Assembly (NCBI RefSeq): GCF_019973615.1
Contig: NZ_AP024238.1
Span: 2,542,001-2,606,000, forward strand
Source: Rhodoferax lithotrophicus
GTDB lineage: Bacteria > Pseudomonadota > Gammaproteobacteria > Burkholderiales > Burkholderiaceae_C
Direction: 5' to 3'
Length of the DNA: 64,000 nucleotides
In this document: positions 1 through 9,006 of the stretch, piece after piece
How the letters are laid out: each line of letters starts with the position of its first letter
Position numbering within the stretch: position 1 is the first letter of the stretch
Made by a program: the position numbers and the translations under genes
The notes under the pieces: model-generated
What the model was told of the DNA's origin: nothing
What the model saw: the letters and a program-made list of their open reading frames with translations, nothing else
Databases searched by the model: none

Positions 1-396
1 GGTGATGCTGGAGGTGGCCGCTGCCATCACCACCATCGGTGTTTTGGATTGTGTGGCAATCGGGGCCGCCGTCACGGCCAGAGGGGTGAGCCCGAAGCCT
101 GCCAGCACCTGGACCTTGTCGTTCACCACCAGTTCTTGCGCCAGGCGCTTGCTGATATCGGGCACGCCGGTGTCGTCTTTCACGATCAGCTGCACTTTTT
201 TGCCTGCCACGGTGTCGCCGTTTTGCGCCATATACAAACGTGCTGCCGCCTCCATCTGCTTGCCTGTTGAGGCAAAAGGCCCGGTCAAAGGCAGTAACAA
301 ACCGATTTTGAAGCTGTTGTCTTGCGCCCAGGCGGTACCCAAGCCTACGGCCAGTGTAGTAGCCGCCAGCGTACGGATGAAGTTTCGCTTATGCAT
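1..396 (-). CDS. Branched-chain amino acid ABC transporter substrate-binding protein (partial)
   Basis: The first 132 codons of a periplasmic binding protein of the LivK / Peripla_BP_6 family; the 3' part lies outside the window. The start is an ATG preceded by GGAGACAAAAC, a good ribosome site. Residues 1-24 form a Sec signal peptide ending in AWAQ. The mature N-terminus begins with IGLLLPLTGPFASTG, typical of the family, and continues into the first Rossmann lobe (QLIVKDDTG, VQVLAGFG). Family members bind leucine, isoleucine, valine, amides or aromatic acids and feed a LivHMGF permease. The ligand cannot be told here. A LysR-type gene lies 123 bases upstream in the same direction and may regulate it (inference). 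Confidence 0.9.
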   Translation of the reverse strand, partial: MHKRNFIRTLAATTLAVGLGTAWAQDNSFKIGLLLPLTGPFASTGKQMEAAARLYMAQNGDTVAGKKVQLIVKDDTGVPDISKRLAQELVVNDKVQVLAGFGLTPLAVTAAPIATQSKTPMVVMAAATSSIT

Positions 397-519
397 GTTT
401 TGTCTCCAGGTGTTGTAGGCGTTGGTGCCAAAGCCGCTACGGGCTGTTGTACAACCGGCAGTGTGCAATCTTCCAGAGAAAGCGTCCAATGCAATGACTT
501 GCTGATTAATGCAATCTGC

Positions 520-1767
520 TTATACGAGCGTCAAACCATCAAGCGTTTGCCCGACTTGCCGCAAGATGTTTTGCCACTGTGCGGCAGCTGGTGTGGGCAA
601 GTAACCGCTGCGCCACATGGCACCAATCCGGCGACGGGTGTGCTGCACCGGCAACGGCAGTTCGGTAAGCAGTCCCGCAGCCACTTCGCGCGCAACCTGC
701 CGCGGCGACATCAGGGCCAGCCGGTCACTGTTGCAAAGCATGGCCTGCATCATCAACGCACTGTTGGCACGCACCTGCTGGGCCGGTGGTGCAAGGCCAG
801 CGGCATTCAGCATTTGCGTAAACGCCAGCTCTGCCGGGGTGTTGGGCATGGGCATGACCCATTGGGCGGTGTGTAATGCGGGCCAATCCAACCCGTGGCG
901 CACCGCCAGCGGGTGCCCGGCGCGGGCGATGACCGCCAGCCGATCCTCAAACAGCAGCTCTTGCATCACATCTGTCGCCGGTAACTGGCTGCGTAGCGCA
1001 CCCACAATGCAGTCCAGCTTGGCATGGCGCAGCTGGGTCACCAACGCGTCAAACGTGCCGTCAATCACTACCACCCGTACCTCGGGCTGATGCCTCAGCA
1101 GTTGCTCCACAGCAGGTGCCAGCAACATGGTGGTGGAAAACGGCAGCGTGCCAATCACCAACTGCCCTTGCATGGCCAGCCCTGGCGTGGGCCATTCTTC
1201 GGTGGCTTGGCGCAGCTCTGCCTGCACCAGATGGCAGGCCAGCAGCAAGCTTTCACCCGCATCGTCCAGGCGCATGCCTGAACGGGAGCGGATGAATAAG
1301 CGGCTGCCGGTCATGTGTTCAAGTTGCTGGAGCGACTGGTGTACAGCCGACTGGCTTATCCCCAGCAGTAGCGCGGCCCGCCCCTCGCTACCCGTATCAA
1401 CCAAGGCTTGCAGCACCTGCAGGTGGCGTGCGGTCACCCCTAAAGCCAGCGGACTGCCATGCCAGGCGGGGACGGCATGGCGCGTGCGGTGCCGGTCGGC
1501 ATCCGCCAGATACTGCAAGGCCCGCGTGACACGCAAGGCCAATTGGTCACCCTGCGCTGTGGGAGACATGCCCCGCCCGCTGCGCTCAAACAGCCGGCAG
1601 GACAACTGGTTTTCAAGCTGCACTACGGCACGTGTCACCGAAGACTGAGCCACATGCAACAGAGCCGCGGCTCGCTGGCTACTGCCCGCTTGTGTAACCG
1701 CAGCCAGGGCACGTAGCAGACGCAAGTGTGGCAGCAGGTTCACACAAGCATCGGCAGGGAAAGACAT
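520..1767 (-). CDS. LysR-type transcriptional regulator with two tandem winged-helix domains
   Basis: A 415-residue protein, about 100 longer than the usual 300 for LysR regulators. Two LysR-type winged helices can be read. The first is at about 11-70 (LRALAAVTQAGSSQRAAALL, VAQSSVTRAVVQLE, LFERSGRGMSPTAQG). The second is at about 113-172 (HLQVLQALVDTGSEGRAALL, ISQSAVHQSLQQLE, LFIRSRSGMRLDDAG). Both keep the helix-turn-helix core and the wing arginines. An effector-binding domain follows at about 190-405 (GQLVIGTLPFSTTMLLAPAV). Dual-HTH LysR proteins are known in Pseudomonas and Burkholderiales as a minority architecture. It lies 69 bases after an acyl-CoA ligase and before a binding-protein gene, both in the same direction. 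Regulated genes and effector are unknown. Confidence 0.9.
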   Translation of the reverse strand: MSFPADACVNLLPHLRLLRALAAVTQAGSSQRAAALLHVAQSSVTRAVVQLENQLSCRLFERSGRGMSPTAQGDQLALRVTRALQYLADADRHRTRHAVPAWHGSPLALGVTARHLQVLQALVDTGSEGRAALLLGISQSAVHQSLQQLEHMTGSRLFIRSRSGMRLDDAGESLLLACHLVQAELRQATEEWPTPGLAMQGQLVIGTLPFSTTMLLAPAVEQLLRHQPEVRVVVIDGTFDALVTQLRHAKLDCIVGALRSQLPATDVMQELLFEDRLAVIARAGHPLAVRHGLDWPALHTAQWVMPMPNTPAELAFTQMLNAAGLAPPAQQVRANSALMMQAMLCNSDRLALMSPRQVAREVAAGLLTELPLPVQHTRRRIGAMWRSGYLPTPAAAQWQNILRQVGQTLDGLTLV

Positions 1768-1836
1768 GGGTGCAGCACGAAACGCTCAAAAACGCGCCCA
1801 ATCCGCGCGTATTCAAGCGTTGCAGCCGCCCGCCGC

Positions 1837-3480
1837 TTAGCGCAGATCGGGAAGTTGATAGTCTTTGAGCACTTCACGCAACTTGGTCTTTTGCATTTTT
1901 CCGGTAGCGCCCATCGGGATGCCCTCTAAAAACACCACATCGTCAGGAATCTGCCACTTGGCAGTTTTGCCCTCGTAGAACTTCAGCAATTCTTCGCGTG
2001 ATACCTCGGCACCAGGTTTTTTCACTACCGCAACAATCGGGCGCTCATCCCATTTGGGGTGTGCGATGCCAATACACGCGGCCATGGCAATCGCCGGGTG
2101 CGCCACCGCAATGTTTTCAATGTCGATGGAGCTGATCCACTCTCCGCCCGACTTGATCACGTCCTTGCTGCGATCAGTGATTTGCATGTAGCCATCGGCA
2201 TCAATGGTGGCCACGTCGCCTGTAGGAAACCAGCCGTCCACCAGTGGCTTGATCGCCTCGGCATCCCCTGTACCCTGAAAGTATTCACGTACCACCCAGG
2301 GGCCCTTGACCATCAGGTCACCATAGGTTTTGCCATCCCAAGGCAACTCGTCGCCGCTGCCATTGACAATTTTCATATCAACACCGTAGATGGCCCGCCC
2401 TTGTTTCAGACGTACCTTCATTTTTTCATCTTCGGACAAGGCAAGGTGTTTGTTTTTCAGAGTGCACAAAGTTCCCAGCGGACTTATTTCGGTCATGCCC
2501 CAGGCATGCAACACTTCCACACCATACTTGTCGTTGAAGGCGGTGATCATGGCGGGTGGGCAGGCCGAGCCCCCTATCACCGTGCGCTTGAGGCTGGAGA
2601 AACGCAGTCCATTGGGCTCCATGTGGCCCAGCAGCATCTGCCAGATGGTGGGTACACCCGCGGCATAGCTGACCTGCTCCAACTCGATCAGCTCGTAAAT
2701 GGATTTGCCATCCATGCCTGGCCCTGGGAACACCAGCTTGGCTCCAGTGAGTGCAGCAGAATAGGGAATACCCCAGGCGTTGACGTGAAACATGGGCACC
2801 ACAGGCAGGATCGAATCACGTGCCGAAAGGCACATCACGTCCGGCAGAGCAGCTGCATACGCATGCAGCACAGTGGAACGATGGCTGTACAGCGCGGCTT
2901 TGGGGTTACCGGTGGTGCCGCTGGTGTAACACATGCTTGACGCAGTGTTTTCATCCAGCTCGGGCCAGGTGTAACTCGTGGGCTGTATAGCCAACAAGGC
3001 CTCATAACTCAACAGATTGGGAATACCGGTGTCGGCGGGCACTTTGTCTGCATCACATAGTGCCACCCAATGTTTCACACTGGGGCATTTGCTGTGAATG
3101 GCTTTGACAATAGGCAAAAACGTCATGTCAAAACATACCATTTGGTCTTGTGCATGCTTCATCACCCACGCAATTTGCTCCGGAGCCATACGCGGGTTGA
3201 CGGTGTGCAGTACCCGGCCCGAGCCACTGACACCAAAATACATCTCCAGATGGCGATAACCGTTCCAAGCAATCGAGGCGACACGTTCACCTTGTTGCAA
3301 GCCAAACGTATCCAGCATGCCTGCCAATTGACGCGAACGCTGAGCCGCTTCTTTGTAGGTGTAGCGGTGGATATCCCCCTCTACCCGACGCGAGACGATT
3401 TCACCTTCGCCATGATGGCGTTCGGCAAATTCAATCAGGGACGAAATTGAGAGTTGTTGGTTTTGCATCAAACCGAGCAT
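1837..3480 (-). CDS. Medium/long-chain acyl-CoA ligase (3-methylmercaptopropionyl-CoA ligase-like)
   Basis: A 547-residue ANL-superfamily adenylating enzyme that activates a carboxylic acid with ATP and then forms its CoA thioester. The P-loop YTSGTTGNPKAA is near residue 190. Further motifs are HAWGMTEISP (A5), GWFPTGDVATIDADGYMQI (A7), DRSKDVIKSGGEWIS (A8) and, near the C-terminus, the catalytic lysine in MGATGKMQKTKL (A10). The overall pattern (VPMFHVNAWGIPY, WVVREYF) matches the DmdB/AlkK branch of medium-chain and 3-methylthiopropionate ligases rather than FadD. The ATG has GGAG about 7 bases upstream. Substrate cannot be fixed from sequence: fatty acid and methylthiopropionate are both possible. 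The next gene downstream is the dual-HTH regulator. Confidence 0.88.
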   Translation of the reverse strand: MLGLMQNQQLSISSLIEFAERHHGEGEIVSRRVEGDIHRYTYKEAAQRSRQLAGMLDTFGLQQGERVASIAWNGYRHLEMYFGVSGSGRVLHTVNPRMAPEQIAWVMKHAQDQMVCFDMTFLPIVKAIHSKCPSVKHWVALCDADKVPADTGIPNLLSYEALLAIQPTSYTWPELDENTASSMCYTSGTTGNPKAALYSHRSTVLHAYAAALPDVMCLSARDSILPVVPMFHVNAWGIPYSAALTGAKLVFPGPGMDGKSIYELIELEQVSYAAGVPTIWQMLLGHMEPNGLRFSSLKRTVIGGSACPPAMITAFNDKYGVEVLHAWGMTEISPLGTLCTLKNKHLALSEDEKMKVRLKQGRAIYGVDMKIVNGSGDELPWDGKTYGDLMVKGPWVVREYFQGTGDAEAIKPLVDGWFPTGDVATIDADGYMQITDRSKDVIKSGGEWISSIDIENIAVAHPAIAMAACIGIAHPKWDERPIVAVVKKPGAEVSREELLKFYEGKTAKWQIPDDVVFLEGIPMGATGKMQKTKLREVLKDYQLPDLR

Positions 3481-3523
3481 GAGTGTCTCCTCTTCGGGGT
3501 GTTAAATAAAACGCATCGTAATA

Positions 3524-3571
3524 CCAAAAAAACCAAGTCAATGGCCATCAGTCACTTAGGTGACGGCATTG
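3524..3571 (-). terminator. Probable intrinsic terminator after the hemerythrin diguanylate cyclase
   Basis: On the minus strand, just past the stop at 3579, a hairpin with inner stem GTCAC-GTGAC and an outer imperfect stem CAATG-CATTG is followed by a run of T (plus-strand A run around 3525-3531). The stem has bulges, so strength is uncertain. Confidence 0.5.
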
Positions 3572-3578
3572 AGCCGCA

Positions 3579-6071
3579 CTAAACAGGCTTGGTAAACAGA
3601 TGGAAAAATTCCCGGTCAGCCAGTAGCAAATGACCTGCAATCAAATCAGCTGCCATGAATTTGACCCATCGTCCTTCCGTGTCAGCAAGTGGTGTACTCT
3701 CGTTGAGTTCTTGATACAGACAACGAGCCTGCGCCAACAGTGCTTGATGTTTTTGCGCGTGGGCTGCCCAACGCTCAAATCCAAGCTCTTGCAAGATTTT
3801 TTCTTCATGCGCAAAGTGATCCTCTACATGCGTGAACAGAGCCTGGTAAGCACGGTCAAATTCCTGGGGGTGTTGATGACGTAAAGCCACCTGATCAAGC
3901 AAAGTGTTGGCCAGTTCAAACATCATTTCATGCTCTTGATCAATTTGTGGATTGCCACTGCTGAAAGCAGCTTTCCAGCGCAAGTGCACATAAGAGGATG
4001 TCGCAGGCTCCACAGGTGCAGTTTCAGTCTCGGCAAGTGATGGCTGGAACAGGTATACCGCGTTACGGCCACTTTTTTTGACCTTGTACATGGCTTCATC
4101 ACCCAAGCGCATCAATTCTTTTTCATCTGCGCCATGGTCTGGGTACATCGCAACCCCAATGCTTGAGGAAATATTCAAGACAGCCGCCTGGTCAGTCACA
4201 AACTCTTGCTCCAACGAGCTGCGAATTTTCTCAGCCACCATCATGGCCTGATCACTATCGAGCAAATCGGGCAGCAAGACTACAAATTCATCACCCCCCA
4301 TACGCGCGGCGGTATCGGACTCACGCAAGCAGCGTAGGATACGCTGCGCCACTGTTTGCAACAGCCAGTCACCCACTTCGTGCCCCAATTCGTCGTTGAT
4401 CGGCTTGAATTTGTCCAGGTCAATGAACAACAATGCCAAGTGTTTATGGGTACGGCGCGCACGTGCCATTTGTTGCGTGAGTCGCTCCAGAGCCAGGCGG
4501 CGGTTAGGCAGATGTGTGAGCGTGTCGTAAAAAGCCAGCGCGCGCACCTGGTTTTGCATCTGAACCCGCTCGGTGATGTCTTGTTGTGCGACGACCGCCC
4601 CTTTCTGCGAACCACGTACCAACGGTGTCACACTCATGCTGAACCAGCGTTGCCTGTGCGGTGTATGACAAGGGTATTCCACATAAAACTGCGGCAAGTG
4701 GCCATCCAAAACTGCACGAATACCTTGGTGCGCCTGCAACGCTTCCGTGTTGCCTGGCTCAAAATCTGACAGCTCGCGAGCAGCCAGATAGTTGGCACCG
4801 ACACCTGTATGCGACGGGTTTTGCACCAGTTCAGATGCTGTGTTTTCGAGCGCGAATCGCTCCCAGGCTTCGTTAACCGCCAAAATCACGCCATCCTGAT
4901 CCAGCACTGCGATTTCGGCCGTCATGGAGTTCAGTACGGCTTGTTTGAAGAGTTCACTTTCATGCAGCACTTTTTGCTGCTGGCCCAAGGTTTCGAGCAA
5001 GCGGTTAAATCCGCCAACCAATTGCCCGACCTCGTCCTGGCGAACAACTGGCAAGGCTTGTGGAGCCTGGTTACGACGCACATAACCATCCAGAATGTTG
5101 ACCGCCGTCAGCATGGGGGTGAGTTCACGGCGCAACATCAGCCAAATCAGCACACCACACAGCAAAAGCGTTACAAAAGCAGCTGGCCAAATCCGCCAAC
5201 GCAAGGTTTTGATCATGGCAAAAGCCTCGTCAGTCGGCAACGTGACAGTGGCATACCAATGCGCCAAGGGAATTTGCTGAACGCTTACCAAAACCTCCTC
5301 ACCATGCGGATTAACAAGCTGGGTAGTCCCTTCAAACCCCTGCACAAAGCTATCCACACATTGACTCACCCCAGCATCAGGCAATACCTCCAGTAAGCGC
5401 GACTGGTCCGAGGTGGCAAAAATAAGTCTCTGGGCTGATTCGACCAAGAATAAGTGACCACTCTTGCCGTAGTCGAGTTTGATGATGTCGGTTAAAAAAT
5501 TAGTCTGATCCAGGCGAATCACACCGGCAATCGCTCCGACGATGGCTCCTTGGGTATTGCGAATCGGCACAGCCACGGCAAAAGCACGTATTTGAGCTTC
5601 ACCGTAAGGGCGCACCCCACTGATCAGGGTACGTCCCTCATTCAAAACAGTTGCCAACTCCGATTTATTCAAACCCAGGGCTGGAAATTCTGGCTGGGAA
5701 TACTGCACATTGGCTTGCAAGATACCTTGCTTGTCCCAAACCCTCAGCCCGGCATTAAAGAAGCCTGCCATAAAAAGATGCTCCTGCAAGGACGCATGGA
5801 AGGCTGCAGGATTGCTTACAAACGTTGTTCCTGCACGTTTGATCACCAAATCTAATGCATCCAGCCGAGTTTGAAGGTTGCGATTAATCTCATAGACCCA
5901 TAAATTCAGGGCTGATCGTTGTTGTTCACCCGCAAAAAGCCTGATTTCATCACGTAAAAATACCCGGTTTGAAAAAAAAGCCAGGGTCCAAAAACACAAC
6001 ATCACAATCAGCAACGTCATCAACGTAACGCGGGTTTTGAGCGACTGCGGCTGTAAGTCAGGCTTTGACAT
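3579..6071 (-). CDS. Membrane diguanylate cyclase with C-terminal hemerythrin domain
   Basis: An 830-residue sensor that should make c-di-GMP from two GTP. In order: transmembrane helix about 15-37; extracytoplasmic dCache-like sensor about 40-295; second helix about 300-320 followed by HAMP; PAS about 385-495 (AEIAVLDQDGVILAVNEAWE); GGDEF domain about 510-670 with intact GGDEF near residue 591 (RMGGDEFVVLLPD); bacteriohemerythrin domain about 695-825. The hemerythrin iron ligands all seem present: DQEHEMMFE, EDHFAHEEKI, HAQKHQALL, and HLLLAD near the end. Hemerythrin-fused cyclases bind O2 at a di-iron site in other bacteria (Vibrio cholerae Bhr-DGC). Start chosen at the ATG; an in-frame GTG lies 12 bases upstream, and neither has a good ribosome site. 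Confidence 0.92.
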   Translation of the reverse strand: MSKPDLQPQSLKTRVTLMTLLIVMLCFWTLAFFSNRVFLRDEIRLFAGEQQRSALNLWVYEINRNLQTRLDALDLVIKRAGTTFVSNPAAFHASLQEHLFMAGFFNAGLRVWDKQGILQANVQYSQPEFPALGLNKSELATVLNEGRTLISGVRPYGEAQIRAFAVAVPIRNTQGAIVGAIAGVIRLDQTNFLTDIIKLDYGKSGHLFLVESAQRLIFATSDQSRLLEVLPDAGVSQCVDSFVQGFEGTTQLVNPHGEEVLVSVQQIPLAHWYATVTLPTDEAFAMIKTLRWRIWPAAFVTLLLCGVLIWLMLRRELTPMLTAVNILDGYVRRNQAPQALPVVRQDEVGQLVGGFNRLLETLGQQQKVLHESELFKQAVLNSMTAEIAVLDQDGVILAVNEAWERFALENTASELVQNPSHTGVGANYLAARELSDFEPGNTEALQAHQGIRAVLDGHLPQFYVEYPCHTPHRQRWFSMSVTPLVRGSQKGAVVAQQDITERVQMQNQVRALAFYDTLTHLPNRRLALERLTQQMARARRTHKHLALLFIDLDKFKPINDELGHEVGDWLLQTVAQRILRCLRESDTAARMGGDEFVVLLPDLLDSDQAMMVAEKIRSSLEQEFVTDQAAVLNISSSIGVAMYPDHGADEKELMRLGDEAMYKVKKSGRNAVYLFQPSLAETETAPVEPATSSYVHLRWKAAFSSGNPQIDQEHEMMFELANTLLDQVALRHQHPQEFDRAYQALFTHVEDHFAHEEKILQELGFERWAAHAQKHQALLAQARCLYQELNESTPLADTEGRWVKFMAADLIAGHLLLADREFFHLFTKPV

Positions 6072-6180
6072 GAAATAGGTCACTGGCGAAATAGAGCCGC
6101 CATGTTAAGTGAATAGGTGAAGATTGTTTCTCATGCCCCTGTAAACCATGGGTTTGACCATCCAGCGAGACAATTCACCC

Positions 6181-7680
6181 ATGAATACAGACCGCTCCTC
6201 CCCTCAATTGGTCCAGACGGATTTGGCCTGGCATAACCGATTTCATCAGTTGGGCCCAGATTTTTTCACCCCACTGGCCCCTCAAGCACTGACAGAACCG
6301 TATTGGGTGGGCCGATCTGAAGCTGTTGCCAACCTGTTGGGACTTCAACCATCCCTGTTGTACACCGAGGATCTGCTACAGGCCCTGGCTGGTAATTGGC
6401 CCATCACAGGCACGCAGCCACTTGCAAGTGTCTACAGTGGCCACCAGTTTGGCAGCTGGGCTGGGCAACTGGGTGATGGTAGAGCAATTTTGCTGGGCGA
6501 AACCAATGGCTTTGAGGTGCAGCTCAAGGGCTCGGGCCTGACACCCTATTCCCGGATGGGTGATGGCCGCGCCGTATTGCGCAGCAGCATTCGCGAGTTT
6601 GTGTGTTCTGAGGCCATGCACGGCTTGGGTATACCGACGACGCGGGCCTTGTGCGTCACGGGTTCCGACGATCAGGTATGGCGAGAAACACCGGAAACCG
6701 CTGCGGTAGTGACGCGTATAGCCCCGAGTTTTATCCGTTTTGGACACTTTGAACACTTTGCCGCACGTCAGCAACTGTCCCCACTGAGAAAATTGGCCGA
6801 CTATGTGATTGAACGGTATTACCCGGCGTGTTTGACACCAAGCACACAGTCGGGCAACGCCTATGCCAAACTGCTGCAAAGCGTAACGGAGCGCACTGCC
6901 GTGATGGTGGCGCACTGGCAATCGGTTGGCTTCTGCCATGGCGTGATGAACACCGACAACATGAGCATACTTGGCCTGACCATGGACTTTGGTCCGTTTC
7001 AATTCATGGATGCCTTTGATCCTGGCCATATCTGCAACCACTCCGACCATGGTGGTCGTTATGCGTTTGATCAGCAACCCGACATTGCCCACTGGAACCT
7101 GTACGCACTGGGTCAAGCCTTGATGCCACTCATTGCGGATCAGGCTCAGGCTCTGGCAGCCCTTGGCACATTCAAGCCCACTTTTAAACACCAGTTTCAT
7201 CAGCTGATGTGCGCCAAGTTGGGGCTCATGGATGTAGCCTCACAAACATCAGACCCTACATTAGCCGACCAGCAACTGATAACCGAGCTGCTTCAATTGC
7301 TGGCAATTGACAGGGTGGACTACACCTTGTTCTGGCGACGCTTAAGCCAAGCCGTGGCGAGCCAGCACTTTGAAGCAGTACGCGATCTGTTTCTTGACCG
7401 ACCGATGTTTGACCACTGGTTACTACAATACAAAGAGCGCTTGATGCTTATAAATAAAGAGCTACAAGCCGATTTAATGCTTAAATCAAACCCTAAATTT
7501 GTACTGCGGAACTATCTGGGTGAAAAAGCGATCCAAGCCGCAAAAACCAAAGACTTCTCAGTGGTTGCTGATTTATTGAAAGTTTTGCAGCATCCGTTCG
7601 ACGAACATCCAGCCTTTGAGAGTTGGGCCGGTTCGCCGCCTGACTGGGCGGCCAGCATTGCCATCAGTTGTAGTTCCTGA
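6181..7680 (+). CDS. selO: Protein adenylyltransferase SelO (YdiU/UPF0061), cysteine form
   Basis: A 499-residue pseudokinase-fold enzyme that transfers AMP from ATP to protein hydroxyls and is linked to redox homeostasis. Recognised by [40 protein letters not shown], the catalytic-loop segment [11 protein letters not shown], the metal-binding [12 protein letters not shown], and [10 protein letters not shown] near the end. The last residues are ISCSS. In selenoprotein forms selenocysteine occupies that third-last position; here it is cysteine. The start was set at the ATG at 6181, giving the family N-terminus; an in-frame ATG at 6148 would add 11 residues and has no better ribosome site. msrB follows 36 bases on, a pairing that fits a role in oxidative stress. 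Confidence 0.95.
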   Translation: MNTDRSSPQLVQTDLAWHNRFHQLGPDFFTPLAPQALTEPYWVGRSEAVANLLGLQPSLLYTEDLLQALAGNWPITGTQPLASVYSGHQFGSWAGQLGDGRAILLGETNGFEVQLKGSGLTPYSRMGDGRAVLRSSIREFVCSEAMHGLGIPTTRALCVTGSDDQVWRETPETAAVVTRIAPSFIRFGHFEHFAARQQLSPLRKLADYVIERYYPACLTPSTQSGNAYAKLLQSVTERTAVMVAHWQSVGFCHGVMNTDNMSILGLTMDFGPFQFMDAFDPGHICNHSDHGGRYAFDQQPDIAHWNLYALGQALMPLIADQAQALAALGTFKPTFKHQFHQLMCAKLGLMDVASQTSDPTLADQQLITELLQLLAIDRVDYTLFWRRLSQAVASQHFEAVRDLFLDRPMFDHWLLQYKERLMLINKELQADLMLKSNPKFVLRNYLGEKAIQAAKTKDFSVVADLLKVLQHPFDEHPAFESWAGSPPDWAASIAISCSS

Positions 7681-7716
7681 TCAGATCATTTTTTGCACAC
7701 CTCACCGGAGTTAACC

Positions 7717-8124
7717 ATGCCTTTTCCCATCACCAAAACAGACGCTGAGTGGCAAGCTCTGCTGGCGGACAAGTGTGCTGAACCTGGTGCCTTTCAGGTC
7801 ACCCGGCATGCCGCTACTGAACGCCCGTTCACCGGCAAATACGAGGCCCACTGGGCCGATGGCAGCTACCACTGCATCTGCTGCGGCAACACGCTGTTTG
7901 ACGCTGCAGCCAAGTTCAACGCGCACTGCGGCTGGCCAAGTTTCTCGCAGGCTGTGCCGGGGGCCATCACTGAAATCACCGACCGCAGCCACGGCATGAC
8001 CCGGGTGGAAACGGTGTGCAGCCAATGTGGAGCCCATCTTGGCCATGTGTTTGATGATGGCCCGACCGCCACCGGCCTGCGCTATTGCATGAACTCAGCT
8101 TCGTTAAACTTCACCCCTACATGA
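7717..8124 (+). CDS. msrB: Peptide-methionine (R)-S-oxide reductase MsrB
   Basis: A 135-residue enzyme that reduces methionine-R-sulfoxide in proteins back to methionine. Zinc-binding cysteine pairs are in [11 protein letters not shown] and [16 protein letters not shown]; the catalytic cysteine is in [16 protein letters not shown], which lines the active site, is also present. The ATG at 7717 is preceded by CCGGAG at 6-base spacing; an in-frame TTG at 7693 was rejected. No signal peptide is seen, so it is cytoplasmic. Its stop overlaps the start of yciB in ATGA, which suggests translational coupling, and selO lies just upstream. Confidence 0.97.
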   Translation: MPFPITKTDAEWQALLADKCAEPGAFQVTRHAATERPFTGKYEAHWADGSYHCICCGNTLFDAAAKFNAHCGWPSFSQAVPGAITEITDRSHGMTRVETVCSQCGAHLGHVFDDGPTATGLRYCMNSASLNFTPT

Positions 8125-8669
8125 AAATACTGATCGACTTTTTCCCCATCCTGCTGTTTTTTGGCGCGTACAAGATGTACGACATCTACATCGGCACCGG
8201 CGTGCTGATGGCGGCTACCGTGCTGCAAATGGCGCTGATCTACGGCATCGACCGCAAGCTGCAAATGATGCACAAGGTCACGCTGGCGCTGGTGCTGGTG
8301 TTTGGCACGCTCACGCTGGTGCTGCATGATGACCGCTTCATCAAATGGAAACCCACTGTGCTGTACGCCGCCATGGCCATTGCGCTGGCCGTAGCGGTGT
8401 GGGTGTACAAAAAGAACTTTTTGAAAATGCTGCTGGGCAGCCAGCTGACCCTGCCAGAACCGGTGTGGATGCGGCTGAACGTCTGGTGGGTTGGCTACAC
8501 CGCCTTCATGGCCCTGATCAACGCCTATGTGGCGGCCTACTACAGCACCGAGGCCTGGGTGAACTTCAAGCTCTGGGGCTATGCCTTCCCGCTGGTGTTC
8601 ATTGTCGGCCAAGGGTTTTACATTTCGCGCTATTTGGTATCTGACGAACCCAAAGCGCCCACGCCATGA
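8121..8669 (+). CDS. yciB: Inner-membrane protein YciB (septation protein A / IspZ family)
   Basis: A 182-residue integral membrane protein with five or so hydrophobic helices ([20 protein letters not shown] at the N-terminus, then [65 protein letters not shown]). The family is needed for normal envelope integrity and division in enterics and for intracellular spread in Shigella; its biochemical role is unclear. The start overlaps the msrB stop by 4 bases (ATGA) and its stop overlaps bolA the same way. An ORF extension upstream inside msrB is ignored because the family begins at MKIL. Confidence 0.95.
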   Translation: MKILIDFFPILLFFGAYKMYDIYIGTGVLMAATVLQMALIYGIDRKLQMMHKVTLALVLVFGTLTLVLHDDRFIKWKPTVLYAAMAIALAVAVWVYKKNFLKMLLGSQLTLPEPVWMRLNVWWVGYTAFMALINAYVAAYYSTEAWVNFKLWGYAFPLVFIVGQGFYISRYLVSDEPKAPTP

Positions 8670-8947
8670 ACACACCTGAACCTACCGCAGCCTTGCTGCA
8701 CCAACGCTTGCAGCAAGCATTGCAACCCACACGGCTGGAAGTGATTGACGAGAGCCATCAGCACAGCGGCCATGCCGGGGCCAACAGTTCGGGTGTGGGC
8801 AGCCATTTCAGAGTGCGCATCACGGCCGGGGCTTTTGTCGGCAAGACCCCAGTGGCACGACATCGGCTTGTGTATGATGCGCTCCAAGATTTCATGGATC
8901 AAGGCCTGCACGCGTTGGCCATTGAAGCCCAAACACCCACGGCTTGA
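8666..8947 (+). CDS. bolA: BolA family protein
   Basis: A 93-residue protein of the BolA/IbaG family, which partners monothiol glutaredoxins to handle [2Fe-2S] clusters and affects envelope and stationary-phase morphology. The conserved core runs from [13 protein letters not shown] through [28 protein letters not shown]. The histidine in ARHRLVYD and the acidic/histidine loop match cluster-ligand positions in the family. Translation starts in an ATGA overlap with yciB. The yciB-bolA-parvulin order recurs in betaproteobacteria. Confidence 0.95.
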   Translation: MNTPEPTAALLHQRLQQALQPTRLEVIDESHQHSGHAGANSSGVGSHFRVRITAGAFVGKTPVARHRLVYDALQDFMDQGLHALAIEAQTPTA

Positions 8948-9006
8948 CGGCTTCGGGCAGAAACCCCAACCCACTCTTTTTTATTTTTGAACTGCAGGAA
9001 ATTTGC

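Noticed and set aside
7441..7500. Possible repeat copy in selO (AGAGCTACAAGC...)
   Set aside because: Only the AGCTAC part resembles the family; the second arm and AGAGGCC end are missing, and the protein region aligns with normal SelO.
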